A program made the position numbers and the translations under genes. Shown here piece by piece: positions 1 through 12,091 of a DNA stretch of 64,000 nucleotides. Under the pieces are notes generated by a model, which was not told the DNA's origin, did no database searches, and worked only from the letters and a program-made list of their open reading frames with translations. Location of the stretch: the NCBI GenBank assembly GCA_034359265.1, contig CP136891.1, forward strand, positions 87,996,001 to 88,060,000, written 5' to 3'. Position 1 is the first letter of the stretch; the number at the start of each line of letters is the position of its first letter. The stretch comes from Canna indica (taxonomy: Eukaryota; Streptophyta; Magnoliopsida; Zingiberales; Cannaceae).

Positions 1-1386
1 ATGAATGCAGCATAATTGCATGAACCTGAGCAGCTTCAATTCCAAGCGAAGAACAGCAGAATTAAGCAAATGCAAGATAGCAGAACATACAGCCATATAC
101 CGAGAGCTCTCAAAAAGGAGGAAGACAGAAGTTGAGTACCTTGTCTGCCATTTCTTCCGAGTTCTGGAATCCAAAAACTGGGACAGAGGATGAGAATGGG
201 GAAAGGCTCTCGATTTATAGATGCAATTGATAAACCAAAATGCACTAAGGTCAAGAACCACCCAGACAAGAACACGTGGCACGCCTAATAACTTTTTAGA
301 AGTACTCCCACCGACTGTTCTACTTGCTTGTATCTGACAATTGATGATAAGCTCACCGAAAAGAATTCCAATGCGTAAAATAATCGATCAAGATGACCCA
401 GTTAGAATGTTGATGATCTCTGCGTATATTCTGCCATAACGCCTATTCAAAGAGAGCCTAATTTGCTTCTTCCCATCTTCCTCTTCCTACCAAATTATGA
501 ACCGCAATTTGGGAAATCAAAAGCCAAATGGGTGGTTCATTCTTTGCACAATAAATGATAGTTATTTTTGCATCTGGCTCTCTTAATGCTCAGAGTGGAA
601 CTTCCAAGAAGTCAATATTCCTAAACCGCAGTCATTATCCTACTAAGGCATGGAAGTATGCGAGGAATTTTTGGAAACGTAATTATCTAAGCAAAAGCCA
701 TTGGGAAGATAAAATACAACCCGGCCCAGATTGTACAGCGGTTCGTGGTCGGTGCGGTCCAATGGTTCTACCTCATTAACATTTAGGTCTCATCTGGCAC
801 TGAATACTGAATGGATTGGAGTAAAGAGTTGGCGAGATACCAGATTAATGCACATGGATTGGCTGCACTACCAAGAACTAATTTGATTTGATCTCGAGTT
901 CTGTATATAAATAGCAAACATGATGCAAATTGAAGTGGCAGCAACCAATTATATAAATGGTACTTTTTGTAATGTGGAAATCATGATATGATATTCATTC
1001 CCTATATATGTTGCTTGTGATTTGTGAATGCAGTCAGTCAATGCCTTGTAGCGAATACCTGCAGGGCAGAAAGAAGAAGCAGGACTGCTGTTTTGGCAGC
1101 CATGAGATGGGACCTAAGCAGCTACTGGTTTGGCATCATTGGACCTAATGCTTGTGTTTGAATGAATCTATCGTTATCTAATGAAAGAGATGAAACGTAA
1201 GTCTGGTATCTCTTGCACATGGTACACTGGCCCTGTATCTAATGGGTCAATGCGAAGTAAAAGTACGAAGGTTGAAGAAAGCAAGTGGTAAACCATGGAC
1301 ACAATTATGAAGTTTGGAAGTGGTTTGATTGATACAGCTAGATTGTGTTTTTGGCAACAAACCCAACAATCAATCACTCACCTAAA
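1..1386. other. Unique left flank, no gene recognised
   Basis: No part of this stretch is repeated elsewhere in the window. Short open frames exist on both strands but none has a recognisable domain, splice context or signal peptide. It could hold intron or UTR sequence of a gene lying to the left. Confidence 0.5.
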
Positions 1387-4131
1387 AAGGTCATTAATTG
1401 CTGAGTGGGCTTTTGTGTTTGTTTCTAGCTTTTTAAGAATGATGGCAATTTCCTTGATGTCTTGTTTGGTATTTAGATAATTTGTTCTAAAATAGCTTAT
1501 GTTAGGATAATTGATGTTAGCATCTTCAAGAACCATGCTAGTTGTATACTAAGAAATGAAGGAAGATTTTTGTACAGTTATTTGATGACTTATAAGCTAT
1601 GCTTTAGGAGCGTGCTTTCATTTTGATCTTCAATTTTTTTAGGGCACAATAATAAATTTAAGGAATTACTGAGAATTAAAGAAAAACATTTTTTTTCAAA
1701 AAAATGAAAATTAACTTTTGCTTCAGAAAAAAGAATATTTTATATTGAAATAAATTTAAAACTATTTATCTTATTATGGAAGGAATATTCAAAATGTCAT
1801 CCATCATTGTCTCAAGAAAGTATTGTTTATGTATTTTTATGAATTCACATTGTTATAAAAAATTTCAAATCAATTTTTAGTTGTTAAAACTTCTCATATC
1901 ATTTAATTTCAACGAAAAGTTGATAAATCTAAATTTACCCTAAAACAAAACAAACACGAGATTCAAACATTTGATTTTATTTTTTCCGATACCTAATAAT
2001 CAAACTTAGGATAAAATATAGAATTTCAATTTTTATTACTTTCAACTAAAATTTTATCAAACTAAAATTCTATCTCAAGAAAAATAAATCTTGTTATAAT
2101 AGTAATCGAACATATATTTTTTAGATCCCATATAAATTCCATTCAATAAATAAAAATATTCAAACTAGTAGGCCTAAATTACTTCTTGATGGTTCTACAA
2201 ATTTTCTCCACAAATCTATTTGAAATTCCTCTTGCTCCTCCCAACAGACAATAAAAAAGTGGTTCCAGAATATACAAGAATCATTTTACAAGTAGCTTTT
2301 AGCCATATCAATTGCAGTCAATTTGTTCTCTACTTGCCAACTTTGCTTAGCCAACAGTGCAGGCTGAGCCATTTGCATTGAAGATTTGAAGATGCAGTAT
2401 CAGGTATCATTTCAACGGCGCTCCATTCATCCACTCTTGTTAGAACTGTGCATCAATTCATCATCAATTCATCTCCGATGTATGATTAATTATGATGGAC
2501 ACTTCGGCTTCAGAATGGCTAATGAGAAATCCTAGTCTAGGATTAAACAACAATGTTGAAAAAGATACGTCCAATACAACTTCAAATATCATGACTCATG
2601 ATGAGTAATTTAACCGTCATTTTCTATCAAAGTCAAATAAAAAGATAAAATTTTGACAATATTTCCTCAATTGGACAAACTTTCGAGAACATACCATCCA
2701 GTGAATGGACAGTTGTTATGATATTGACTCTTTCTTCCCTTCGTCATATACCAGAGAATGCTATATTGGTTGCACTAATGAAATATATGGTATCAATACG
2801 AGTTCCTGATGGACTAGTTTACTGCCTACCATACTATATCATCAACAATTTCTGGAATTAGACATTTCATTCTTGAATGTATGGGAGGTTTTAGCTACTG
2901 GACATCTGGACCTCACTAATTTTACACATTAATATAAAATGTATTCTTTTGTATGTAAAAAGAACAATAGCTAGATGCTTTTCCCCTTAAATTATTTTCA
3001 CTGTAGCCAGGCTTTACAGATTTCAGTTCAAAGATTCTTTTAACACTTGAATACCCACAGCCACCAACAATCAAATAAAAGAAAATGAAGTTTTTCTAAA
3101 GTTTCATGAAGGATCATTTAATTCACAAATTATATTTGAAAGTCCTTATCGCTGGCTTATCACTAGCTTTCATCGTGACAAAACATCAATGCTTAGGAAA
3201 CAGGTATCAGTGAAGAAAAGGAAAGCCTATCATGAATGACTCACCAGGCAATAAGAAAAACCACGCTTTTTCTATCGGTATTTATAGACGGCAGAGAAAA
3301 ACTTGTAGGTGGCAATTCAGAAGCCACTTTCTAGCTAAGAAAGTAACTCTCATTTCTGATTTCTCTTCTCCATTATGTTCTCCTTTCATGTTAAATCTAA
3401 ACTTTTGTTCCCTTAAAGTTAAAAAGGCACCTAAATCACCGTGGACGTAACTGAATGGAGAAAAAGATCATCAGAAGTGGATGCTGGAAGGGCTTATAGT
3501 ACATACATAGCGGTAGATGGCCCTCAACATATACTTCGCACCAAATAACCAGATATTGCTCCCAAAAAAGTCCCCTGATTTGAATCGATAAAAATTGATT
3601 GAAATTAAACATATTTCATGGAAACTAAAGAATGACAAAAGGAAACCAACATTTCTCTCGGGGATCCTAATTTTAAGGGTAGCGATAGAGAAAAAAATAC
3701 CTCGGATGGATCAATCGATATTTTCTGTCCCGGAAGTCTCCCTTCGTAGGGATTGAGCGCATCCCTATGCCTTCATCTGTTCCTGTTCAGCAATCGAAAG
3801 GCTGAGCACAGAGCACGTTCGGCTATGCCAAGATTCGAGAGAGAGTAGAACGCCAACGGAGCAGGAATCTCACCGTGAAATTGAGCGGAAAGCATAGATC
3901 GAAGAGGGCTACAATATGGACTTGGCGAGGGGAAACAAAGAGATGAAGTGGAAATGTAACGGAGGGTTTTTTTGCCATTCCGGTTCGGAACTGAAATTAC
4001 CAAATTACAAGCGTCTATTTAGAAAAAAAGCTAGTTGGCTTCGATTGAACCAAACCGGACCGAATCTCAATAAATTGGGTCGATTTGGGTTGTGTCAGAT
4101 GTAGCTTGAATCCAATTTCTAATCGAACCCG
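1387..4131. repeat. Segmental repeat R1, copy A
   Basis: Nearly colinear with 9108-11892, with only scattered substitutions and small indels. Both copies begin at the same point, GGTCATTAATTGCTGAGTGG, just after an A-run. The content is AT-rich non-coding DNA; the right end leads into the 5' side of the plastid-protein gene in this copy. No coding sequence was recognised. Short frames that are conserved between the copies (for example 3232-3450) are explained by recent duplication. Confidence 0.9.
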
Positions 4132-4270
4132 CTAAAATCCAATCTCGACTAATTGCGTCAATTTGGGTTGGGTCAGATGTAGCTTGAATCCAACTTCTAA
4201 TCAATCCAATCTCAATAAATTGGGTCGATTTGGGTTGGGTCCGATGTAGCTTGAATCTAATTATAATCCA
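4062..4270. repeat. Minisatellite, three units of about 70-78 bp
   Basis: Three degenerate tandem units share the core TTGGGTCGATTTGGGTTG followed by TCAGATGTAGCTTGAATC. They lie some 150 bp upstream of the plastid-protein gene. The second R1 copy keeps only the first unit because a deletion begins inside it. Confidence 0.85.
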
Positions 4271-4418
4271 AACCCGAGAAGAATCCATTAGCTTAGTTTA
4301 TAATTTGAGTGGCTTCAATGAGCCGGGAGGATGTAGAAGTAGTAAACCAGCCTTATCCTGTTATCCATACATCAGATGCAGCAGGATAGAAGGAGGTCAT
4401 CTTCCAAACAAATAAGAC

Positions 4419-4929
4419 ATGGCTAACGCAGCTCTCTCAATCCTCACTCTTGGCCATGCCTTTCTGCCCAAATCATACTCTCGCTTCTCTTCTCCTCCTC
4501 TTCCTGCTGCAAGGTTCATCAAGGCTGGCAAAATCTACGCAAAACTAGGTACATTTTGGTACATCAAACTTTAATGCAAGCAAAGGAAAATTGAGAAGGA
4601 ACTGAAGCAACACTTGCCATTACTGTAGGTGGAGCAGATGGAGAGGCGAAGCCTGCTAAGAAGAAGTTCATCACAAAGGAAGAAGAGCCAGAACAGTAAG
4701 CCCCCTCGTTTTCTCTTCAAATGCTTACTGCAGAAGAGGTGTTCGATTGATTAGCTCAACCAAGAATTTTGTATTGTGATGCAGGTATTGGCAGACAGCA
4801 GGGGAGAGGAAAGGAGAGAACCCAATGAAGACGCCTTTGCCCTATATAATCATCTTTGGTATGTCAACACCTTTTGTTATCCTGGCCATTGCTTTTGCTA
4901 ATGGCTGGATTAAGGTGCCAATAAGGTGA
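4419..4929 (+). CDS. Small plastid-targeted single-pass membrane protein, three exons
   Basis: Exons 4419-4548, 4629-4695 and 4785-4929 join in frame with GT-AG borders (donors at 4549 and 4696, acceptors ending at 4628 and 4784) and give 113 residues ending in TGA. Residues 1-42 are rich in Ser, Ala, Pro and basic residues with almost no acids, as in a chloroplast transit peptide. A charged Lys/Glu-rich stretch follows, then a tryptophan-containing segment (YWQTAGERKGENPMKTPLPY), then one hydrophobic helix near residues 82-103 and a short basic tail. The arrangement suggests a thylakoid or envelope protein with its N-terminal part in the stroma; this is inference. The sequence looks like a conserved plant family, but I cannot name it. 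It is the only intact, intron-containing gene in the window. The duplicate block at 9.1-13.8 kb has lost it. Confidence 0.85.
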
Positions 4930-6371
4930 ACTAAACATCTAAAATTGCATAAGCAAATGAGTATGGAGAAAAAAAGATGGGGAGAGATGCAACTACTGCA
5001 ACTCATTCAATTATTGAGCCTGGAGATGAATTTAGTATTACTTCTGCTGAGTTAATATTCTTGTATATTGTCTACACTGTTCACTATTCACAGTAGAGAA
5101 ACTTGTCTTCCATCGTCCAATATTTTGTTCTGCAGTTTACCTGCATTTGTATGTCATGGGAACATGACAATAGCTGTCCTTAAACCACCGAGAAGAATAT
5201 TAATATCTGTCTTTATATAAATTTTGGTGTTGTCTGAAGAAATTAAACCTGATAAAAAGCTACTCTGTATAACTATCAAATCTATGATTGCAAGTGCTAT
5301 TATAATTTATAATACACACTTTTCTATATCTTAATTCGTTATCATCACACTGTGTACATGATAGTGTTACTTTATAAAAATATTAAAAATTTATCTGACT
5401 ACACCAAATTAATGATGTATACAGATAGGCATTAAGTGGAGATACAGAACAGTAATTGTATTGAAATTATAAAGAAACACCCATTGCGTTCGGTGAACAG
5501 GATCAACAACTTTAGTAAAGATAAATTAGGGTTTTATTTAGATTTTATATTATTTCTCTTTTTCACATCTCTCCTCTCCTCTCTCTCATGTCTCCTCTCT
5601 TGAGGAAGAGAACATGGACAGAGAAATGAAGTTCTAACTTCTGACTCAAGATTCGAATTGATTAAAAAAAATTAATAAAATGGATTGGATAGTCAATAAA
5701 TTGTACCGCGGGCAGACCTGAATAATTTCATATCGGGAAGGCAATTTATTCAGGCTAAATATTAAGAGGCGGCCCAAGATGACTCAACGTCCAAATGATT
5801 CAAGCTTAGGTGGAGCACTAACCAACCCAATTTAATTTAATTTTAAATTAGAAAAATTGATTAACATTAAAAAAAATAATATCTAAAATTTGTAAATATA
5901 TTATAATATACTATATAGATGTAATATATGAGAGCAGCGCCGGGGTGTCTTCATGCGAGAGCAAGCAGAATGAATGAATGATAAGGCCGCCCAGATTTAA
6001 TTTTTTATCCTGCATGCGCTTGGCACAGGCACGGACCATGTCTTCACGCGGCTACATCCCCATGGCGTGCAAAGTACGCGGAAGCCAGCAATTCTCGCAG
6101 GATGCAGCGCACGGATTGATTCCTAGCCGCCTATCTTAATTGACACGTGAATTTTTCTCAGCCGTAGATTGAAGATTTCTCAACCGCCTCAATCTCATTG
6201 AAGATTTGTTTACCAGAACCAAAATATAATTAACACATATCAAAATATACAGAAAACTAGATACATAATATTGACAATAATAAATAACGTATATGAAAAT
6301 AGCAAAATATCAGATAATTCCATGACTTGACATGATATACTATAATACTAGTGGCCAGAAGCATAGAAAAC
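4930..6371. other. 3' flank of the plastid gene; source-like sequence of the 1-kb array
   Basis: There is no gene. About 5060-5600 is homologous to 28110-28700 and to the middle of every array unit at 40-46.6 kb. 6224-6371 is homologous to the following part of the array unit. Here the two parts are separated by about 600 bp, including a GC-richer stretch near 5930-6130 that also occurs at 29040-29270. The order here looks ancestral and the array unit looks like a deletion derivative of it; the direction is inferred. Confidence 0.7.
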
Positions 6372-6650
6372 AAATGAGACTTATATGGGCAGCCTGCCCA
6401 TATAAGTCTCTATGGGCGGGATGATGAGATCACGACACATCATCCCGCCCGAATCTCGAAGCACCATCAACGGAGATGATGAGGCTGCCTCTCTCTTGCC
6501 TCTCTCTGCCAACCTATGAATTCATAGGGGCTGACCTATGAATCCACAGGGCATCAACGCTCTGTGCAGCGCTGCTCGTTGATGGTGCTTCGAGATTCGG
6601 GCGGGATGATGTGTCGCGATCTCATCATCCCGCCCATATAAGTCCCATTC
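6372..6650. mobile_element. Mutator-like foldback MITE, 279 bp
   Basis: It is flanked on both sides by ATAGAAAAC (6363-6371 and 6651-6659), a perfect 9-bp target duplication typical of Mutator-like elements. The terminal inverted repeats are about 70-75 bp, starting AAATGAGACTTATATGGGC on the left and GAATGGGACTTATATGGGC on the reverse complement of the right. They include GGGCGGGATGATGAGATC and CGAATCTCGAAGCACCATCA. The left arm contains a 27-bp local rearrangement. There is no coding capacity. Homologous sequence in the 40-46 kb array reads through this point without the element, which gives an empty site. Confidence 0.85.
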
Positions 6651-6931
6651 ATAGAAAACAATGATGAAACTGAGTCCTCGGTACACAAATATGGTTAATC
6701 ATAGTTGCTGCCAGCTGCCAGCTGCCAATATACTATAGACAAAAGTATCTTTTTCTATGTTAGGATCGCATGGTGGCATGGGCTGCTGCCAGCTGCCAGC
6801 TGCCCATACTTTTTCTATTTTTTTCTTTGTTGGTATTCATGATTAACCTAATTAATCGAGTTAATCTAAAATAGCATATAATTAAATTAATCTAATTGAA
6901 TTTAATTATCAGTAATAAAAATTAAAATGTC
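6651..6931 (+). promoter_or_regulatory. Upstream region of the intact CC peptide gene
   Basis: AT-rich, with two clusters of the CAGCTGCC motif (around 6710-6725 and 6785-6805). Related motifs occur near most other peptide-gene copies. The segment TAATTATCAGTAATAAAAAT just upstream of the TATA box is the shared distal part of the family promoter. No other gene lies here. Confidence 0.5.
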
Positions 6932-6959
6932 TATATAAACCGATGTGAATCAACATCGG
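6932..6959 (+). promoter_or_regulatory. TATA box and leader hairpin of the CC peptide gene
   Basis: TATATAAA lies at 6932-6939, about 51 bases before the ATG, which implies a leader of only about 20 bases if transcription starts some 30 bases downstream. It is followed by CCGATGTGAATCAACATCGG (6940-6959), a perfect 7-bp stem with a 6-base loop. The TATA position relative to the ATG is conserved in other family members. Confidence 0.6.
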
Positions 6960-6982
6960 TTGTTCATTCATTCTTCTCCAAT

Positions 6983-7183
6983 ATGAAATCTATTCTCGTT
7001 CTAGTGCTCGTAATTTCAGTAATAACAGCAAATGCCGACCGAGATAAACCATGCTGCACCAGGGAGATAAGGGCATGCTGCGGAACTGCATCAGCGGCAG
7101 CACCAGCACCACCGGTGGAGGCGGAGAAAGGGCAGATGGATGTTAATCCATGCTGCAATCAGAATAACCGTTCGTGCTGCTAA
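6983..7183 (+). CDS. Secreted CC-X6-CC peptide, intact member
   Basis: The 66-residue product has a classic signal peptide, residues 1-18, ending in ANA. The mature part has eight cysteines in four adjacent pairs: CCTREIRACC, an Ala/Pro linker of about 28 residues, then CCNQNNRSCC ending directly before the stop codon. Each module is CC-X6-CC. The ATG is chosen because TATA and leader fit it and the signal sequence starts there. I know no plant peptide family with this framework; adjacent cysteine pairs could bind metal or form disulfides, and the function is unknown. It stands alone at this locus, followed by 3' flank shared with several other copies and then by an antisense FTSHI4 fragment. 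A damaged duplicate lies at 12417. Confidence 0.75.
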   Translation: MKSILVLVLVISVITANADRDKPCCTREIRACCGTASAAAPAPPVEAEKGQMDVNPCCNQNNRSCC

Positions 7184-7585
7184 GCACGGAGCGGTTATCT
7201 TTTTATAATAATTATTATTAAGTAGTAGTTATATTTAAGCACTGTTTAAGTTTATTTACGTTACGTTTATGTTATTTATGTTCTGTTTATGTTATGTTTA
7301 GATAATAAATTAGTATTTAACTTTTTTATATGTATTCATGTGCGTATTTATAAAATATAATCTATGAAGCAGCTTTAATATTATATATAATATTTTTTAG
7401 TGTGCGTCTGTAAAATATCATCTACGAAGCTGTTTTAATATTACATATAATATTTTTCTAATATTTTTAGTAAAAGGCAGACGGAAAAAAAATCATGCAC
7501 ATTAACAAAAAAAAACAACTCAAACGTGGGAACGTTTTGGACGCTGCTATATCAGTTGGATAATCAATTTTCAGACAAATATACA
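7184..7585. other. 3' flank of the CC peptide gene, repeated elsewhere
   Basis: AT-rich 3' sequence with TTTATGTTA-like reiterations. It is repeated at 12650-13035, 24120-24470 and 35830-36180, and in a diverged form after 56985. In the 24-kb and 35.8-kb copies the coding part is gone and only the last bases of the gene remain. No gene is seen. Confidence 0.75.
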
Positions 7586-7590
7586 ATATT

Positions 7591-8068
7591 TTATTCAACA
7601 ATAGGTACTATATATAGCACACAAAAAAATCCAAACAAGGACTCTACGTTCCAATTCTCCCGCTTGTTCCACTCCACGAATTCCGACAGCAATTCCAACC
7701 GGAACCGATCAACTGCAGCCCGGGCATTCTTGGCGACATCAAGATTGAACCTACCCGGTCTCCTTGAGGCGTCCCGCGAAACCAGACGCAAACGCAGCTG
7801 AACCACGGCGAAGGGAGTCGGAGAAGTTCTCCCACGTGAACCTGACCGGCCGATCCGCCACCTGAGCTGGATGACAGGATGAGTACGCTAGAGATATGGT
7901 GGTACGTCGGGAATGGCGCCTTCTTGGGCGGTGGAGGAAGGTCGACGGTCCGAGGAGAGGAAGAGTGCGGGAGTAGCGAAGAAGGGGATGGGTGTTCGAT
8001 CGAGAAATAAGACAGAAGAAGGGGATATGGATGGGGGAGAGAGAGGTTTGGGAACTGAGAGTTAACAA
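7591..8068 (-). pseudogene. FTSHI4: FTSHI4 exon-1 fragment, frameshifted (copy 1)
   Basis: Read on the minus strand this encodes part of the N-terminal region of the plastid inactive FtsH-like protein FTSHI4: a Ser/Arg-rich transit-like segment, then FTWENFSDSLRRGSAAFASG and FAGRLKETG. After a frameshift at about 7750 it continues LDVAKNARAAVDRFRLELL and SEFVEWNKRENW. The match to FTSHI4 is from memory of the family (SDFVDWNKWEKW in the Arabidopsis protein). There is no splice donor at the expected end and a stop codon lies in the first frame at the shift, so this is a broken fragment. It sits antisense and directly downstream of the CC peptide gene; the same pair is repeated at 12.4-13.7 kb. 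Confidence 0.75.
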
Positions 8069-8075
8069 AAGGAAA

Positions 8076-9107
8076 AAGTATGATGCCAGTTCATCCCCTT
8101 TAACTTATATATATATGCCCTCAAATTAATATGCATGTTTAATTAATCGATCACATGCATATTTCAATGTATGTCAGCCCACTATGATTTTGATCGTTGA
8201 CAAAGATTTATTTCAATGCAGTGACTTGAAAAATGTTGCATTTGTTCTCAATGAAGAAAAAGACAGATCATGACAACAAAAATTGTAAGACTAAAATAAG
8301 TAATGTAAATTATAATACAAAGAGTCATATGCACTATTTACAATATATTAATTAAAATTTTCTATTGACATAAATTTTCATTCATTTATTGTCTATGACG
8401 TTTGACAACATTTTAATTATATATCAATTATATTATAATTATTTAAATAAAATTTAAAGTAAATATAATTAGTAATTATATAGCTCCCATATATAATCTT
8501 GAGGTATAATTCAAATTGTAGACTTTATTTATAGATGGAGAAGGAACAAACCCGTGATCAATTTGAGTTGAAAAAGAGAACCCGTGATTAATTTGAGCCC
8601 GACTAGTACATTTATAGAAGGTTCTTTAAAAAGTTTTTATAAGACGACAGTGCCTATTTGGATATCAAAGAATTGATAGGTGCAATTGTCTCTAACAACG
8701 CTGCGGCAGACTTCTTTTCTATTGAAATAACTAAGTGTCCTTTTGTAATTTCCATTTGCTATCATTAGTATTCTTTTGTTCTATTTGTCCAACAAATATG
8801 CGTCGTGATCAATGCTTGGCCTTGCACTTTTAGAATTTCTCTCATGAGGTCGGAGGGGAGGGTTGAGATGGGAGGAGCACAAGGGATTGGATCGTGAGAT
8901 TGGGAGAGGATCCGATCATCCAACTCACCGATTTATTGTTATATGTCGTTTTTTGTAGATTAGTCCAATTATAATAAAAGATTTTTTAAAACTTGGTCCA
9001 CTCATGCAAATCTTGCCTATTATTGGGCAGCTCCTAATTCGGATCTTGAAATAAGGAAGTATTTATAACCCGTTAATAACAAAAACAATTTTATTTATTA
9101 AAAAAAA
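8076..9107. other. Unique AT-rich spacer, no gene
   Basis: I see no coding sequence and no second copy in the window. A short local duplication, AACCCGTGATCAATTTGAG against AACCCGTGATTAATTTGAG, lies near 8550-8605. An A-run marks the right edge at R1 copy B. Confidence 0.6.
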
Positions 9108-11892
9108 GGTCATTAATTGCTGAGTGGGCTTTTGTGTTTGTTTCTAGCTTTTTAAGAATGATGGCAATTTCCTTGATGTCTTGTTTGGTATTTAGATAAT
9201 TTGTTCTAAAATAGCTTATGTTAGGATAATTGATGTTAGCATCTTCGAGAACCATGCTAGTTGTATACTAAGAAATGAAGGAAGATTTTTGTACAATTAT
9301 TTGATGACTTATAAGCTATGCTTTAGGTGTGTGCTTTCATTTTGATCTTCAAATTTTCCAGGGCACAATAATAAATTTAAGGAATTACTGAGAATTAAAG
9401 AAAACCATTTCTTTTCAAATAAATGAAAATTAACTTTTGCTTCGGAAAAAGGAATATTTTATATTGAAATAAATTTAAAATTATTTATCTTATTATGAAA
9501 GGAATATTCAAAATGTCATCCATTGTTGTCTCAAGAAAGTATTATTGTTTATGTATTTTTATGAATTCACATTGTTATAAAAAATTTCAAATCAATTTTT
9601 AGTTGTTAAAAGTTCTCATATTATTATGTTAAAATTAATTCATTAATTTAATTTCAACGAAAAGTTGATAAATCTAAATTTACCCAAAAACAAAACAAAC
9701 ACGAGATTCGAACATTTGATTTTATCTTTTCCGATACCTAATAATCAAACATAGGATAAAATATAGAATTTCAATTTTTATTACTTTAAACTAAAATTTT
9801 ATCAGACTAAAATTCTCTCTCAGAAAATAATGTATACTTCAAATCATGGGATTATTAATCTTGTTATAATAGTAATCAAACATATATTTTTTAGATCCCA
9901 TATAAATTCCATTCAATGAATAAAAAAAATCAAACTAGTAGGCCTGAATTACTTCTTGATGGTTCTACAAATTTTCTCCACAAATCTTTTTGAAATTCCT
10001 GTTGCTCCTCCCAACAGACAATAAAAAAGTGGTTCCAGAATATACAAGAATCATTTTGCAAGTAGCTTTTAGCCATATCAATTGCAGTCAATTTGTTCTC
10101 TACTTACCAACTTTGCTTAGCCAACAGTGCAGGCTGAGTCATTTGCATTGAAGATGTAGTATCAGGTATCATTTCAACGGCTCCATTCATCCACTCTTGT
10201 TAGAACTGTGCATCAATTCATCTCCGATGTATGATTAATTATGATGGACACTTTGGCTTCAGAATGGCTAATGAGAAATCCTAGTCTAGGATTAAACAAC
10301 AATGTTGAAAAAGATACATCCAATAGGACCAATACAACTTCAAATATCATGACTCATGATAAGTAATTTAACTGTCATTTTCTATCAAAGTCAAATAAAA
10401 AGATAAAATTTTGCCAGTATTTCCTCAATTGGACAAACTTTTGAGAACATACCATCCAGTGAATGGACAAAGTTGTTATGATATTGACTGTTTCTTCCCT
10501 TCGTCATATACCAGAGAATGCTATATTGGTTACACTAATGAAATATATGGTATCAATACGAGTTCCTGATAGACTAGTTTACTGCCTACCATACTATATC
10601 ATCAACAATTTCTGGAATTAGACATTTCATTCTTGAATGTATGGGAGGTTTTAGTTACTGGACATCTGGACCTCACTAATTTTACACATTAATATAAAAT
10701 GTATTCTTTTGTATGTAAAAAAGAACAATAGCTAGATGCTTTTCCCCTTAAATTATTTTCACTGTAGCCAGGCTTTACAGATTTCAGTTCAAAGATTCTT
10801 TTAACACTTGAATACCCACAGCCACCAACAAACAAATAAAAGAAAATGAAGTTTTTCTAAAGTTTCATGAAGGATCATTTAATTCACAAATTATATTTGA
10901 AAGTCCTTATCGCTGGCTTATCACTAGCTTTCATCGTGACAAAACATCAATGCTTAGGAAACAAGTATCAGTGAAGAAAAGGAAAACCTATCATGAATGA
11001 CTCACCAGGCAATAAGAAAAACCACGCTTTTTCTATCGGTATTTATAGACGGCAGAGAAAAACTTGTAGGTGGCAATTCAGAAGCCACTTTCTAGCTAAG
11101 AAAGTAACTCTCATTTCTGATTTCTCTTCTCCATTATGTTCTCCTTTCATGTTCAATCTAAACTTTTGTTCCCTCAAAGTTAAAAAGGCACCTAAATCAC
11201 CGTGGACGTAACTGAATGGAGAAAAAGATCATCAGAAGTGGATGCTGGAAGGGCTTATAGTACATACATAGCGGTAGATGGCCCTCAACATATACTTCGT
11301 ACCAAATAACCAGACATTGCTCCCAAAAAAGTCCTCTGATTTGAATCGAAAAAAATTGATTGAAATTAAACATATTTCATGGAAACTAAAGAATGACAAA
11401 AGGAAACCAACATTTCTCTTGGGGATCCTAATTTTAAGGATAGCGATAGAGAAAAAATTACCTCGGATGGATCAATCGATATTTTCTGTCCCGGAAGTCT
11501 CCCTTCGTAGGGATTGAGCGCATCCCTATGCCTTCATCTGTTCCTGTTCAGCAATCGAAAGACTGAGCACAGAGCACGTTCGGCTATGCCAAGATTCGAG
11601 AGAGAGTAGAATGCCAACGGAGCAGGAATCTCACCGTGAAATTGAGCGGAAAGCATAGATCGAAGAGGGCTACAATATGGACTTGGCGAGGGGAAACAAA
11701 GAGATGAAGTGGAAATGTAACGGAGGGTTTTTGTGCCATTCCGGTTCGGAACAGAAATTACCAAATTACAAGGGTCTATTTAGAAAAAAAGCTAGTTGGC
11801 TTCGATTGAACCAAACCGGACCGAATCTCAATAAATTGGGTCGATTTGGGTTGTGTCAGATGTAGCTTGAATCCAATTTCTAATCGAACCCG
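9108..11892. repeat. Segmental repeat R1, copy B
   Basis: Direct repeat of 1387-4131. It ends inside the first unit of the 4.06-kb minisatellite, where TAATCGAACCCG joins GAATCTCGAAGC from the Mutator-like MITE. The joint is shared CCCG (11889-11892). Copy B therefore lacks everything equivalent to about 4132-6450. No gene is seen. Confidence 0.9.
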
Positions 11893-12091
11893 AATCTCGA
11901 AGCAGCATCAACGGAGATGATGAGGCTGCCTCTCTCTTGCCTTTCTCTGCCAACCTATGAATTGATAGGGGCTGACCTATGAATCCACAGGGCATCAACG
12001 CTCTCTGCAGCGCTGCTCGTTGATGGTGCTTCGAGATTCGGGCGGGATGATGTGTCGCGATCTCATCATCCCGCCCATATAAGTCCCATTC
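11889..12091. mobile_element. Right-hand remnant of the Mutator-like MITE
   Basis: Corresponds to about 6449-6650. It keeps the inner left arm, the loop and the whole right inverted repeat, and the right target duplication ATAGAAAAC follows at 12092-12100. The outer left arm is missing because of the deletion that also removed the plastid gene. Confidence 0.85.

Noticed and set aside
3232..3450. Open frame of about 72 codons conserved at 10993-11211
   Set aside because: The conservation is explained by the recent R1 duplication; there is no domain, promoter or splice context.
3773..4003. Minus-strand frame also present at 11534-11764
   Set aside because: Duplicate of R1 again. The sequence is probably 5' flank of the plastid gene, and the frame has no recognisable features.
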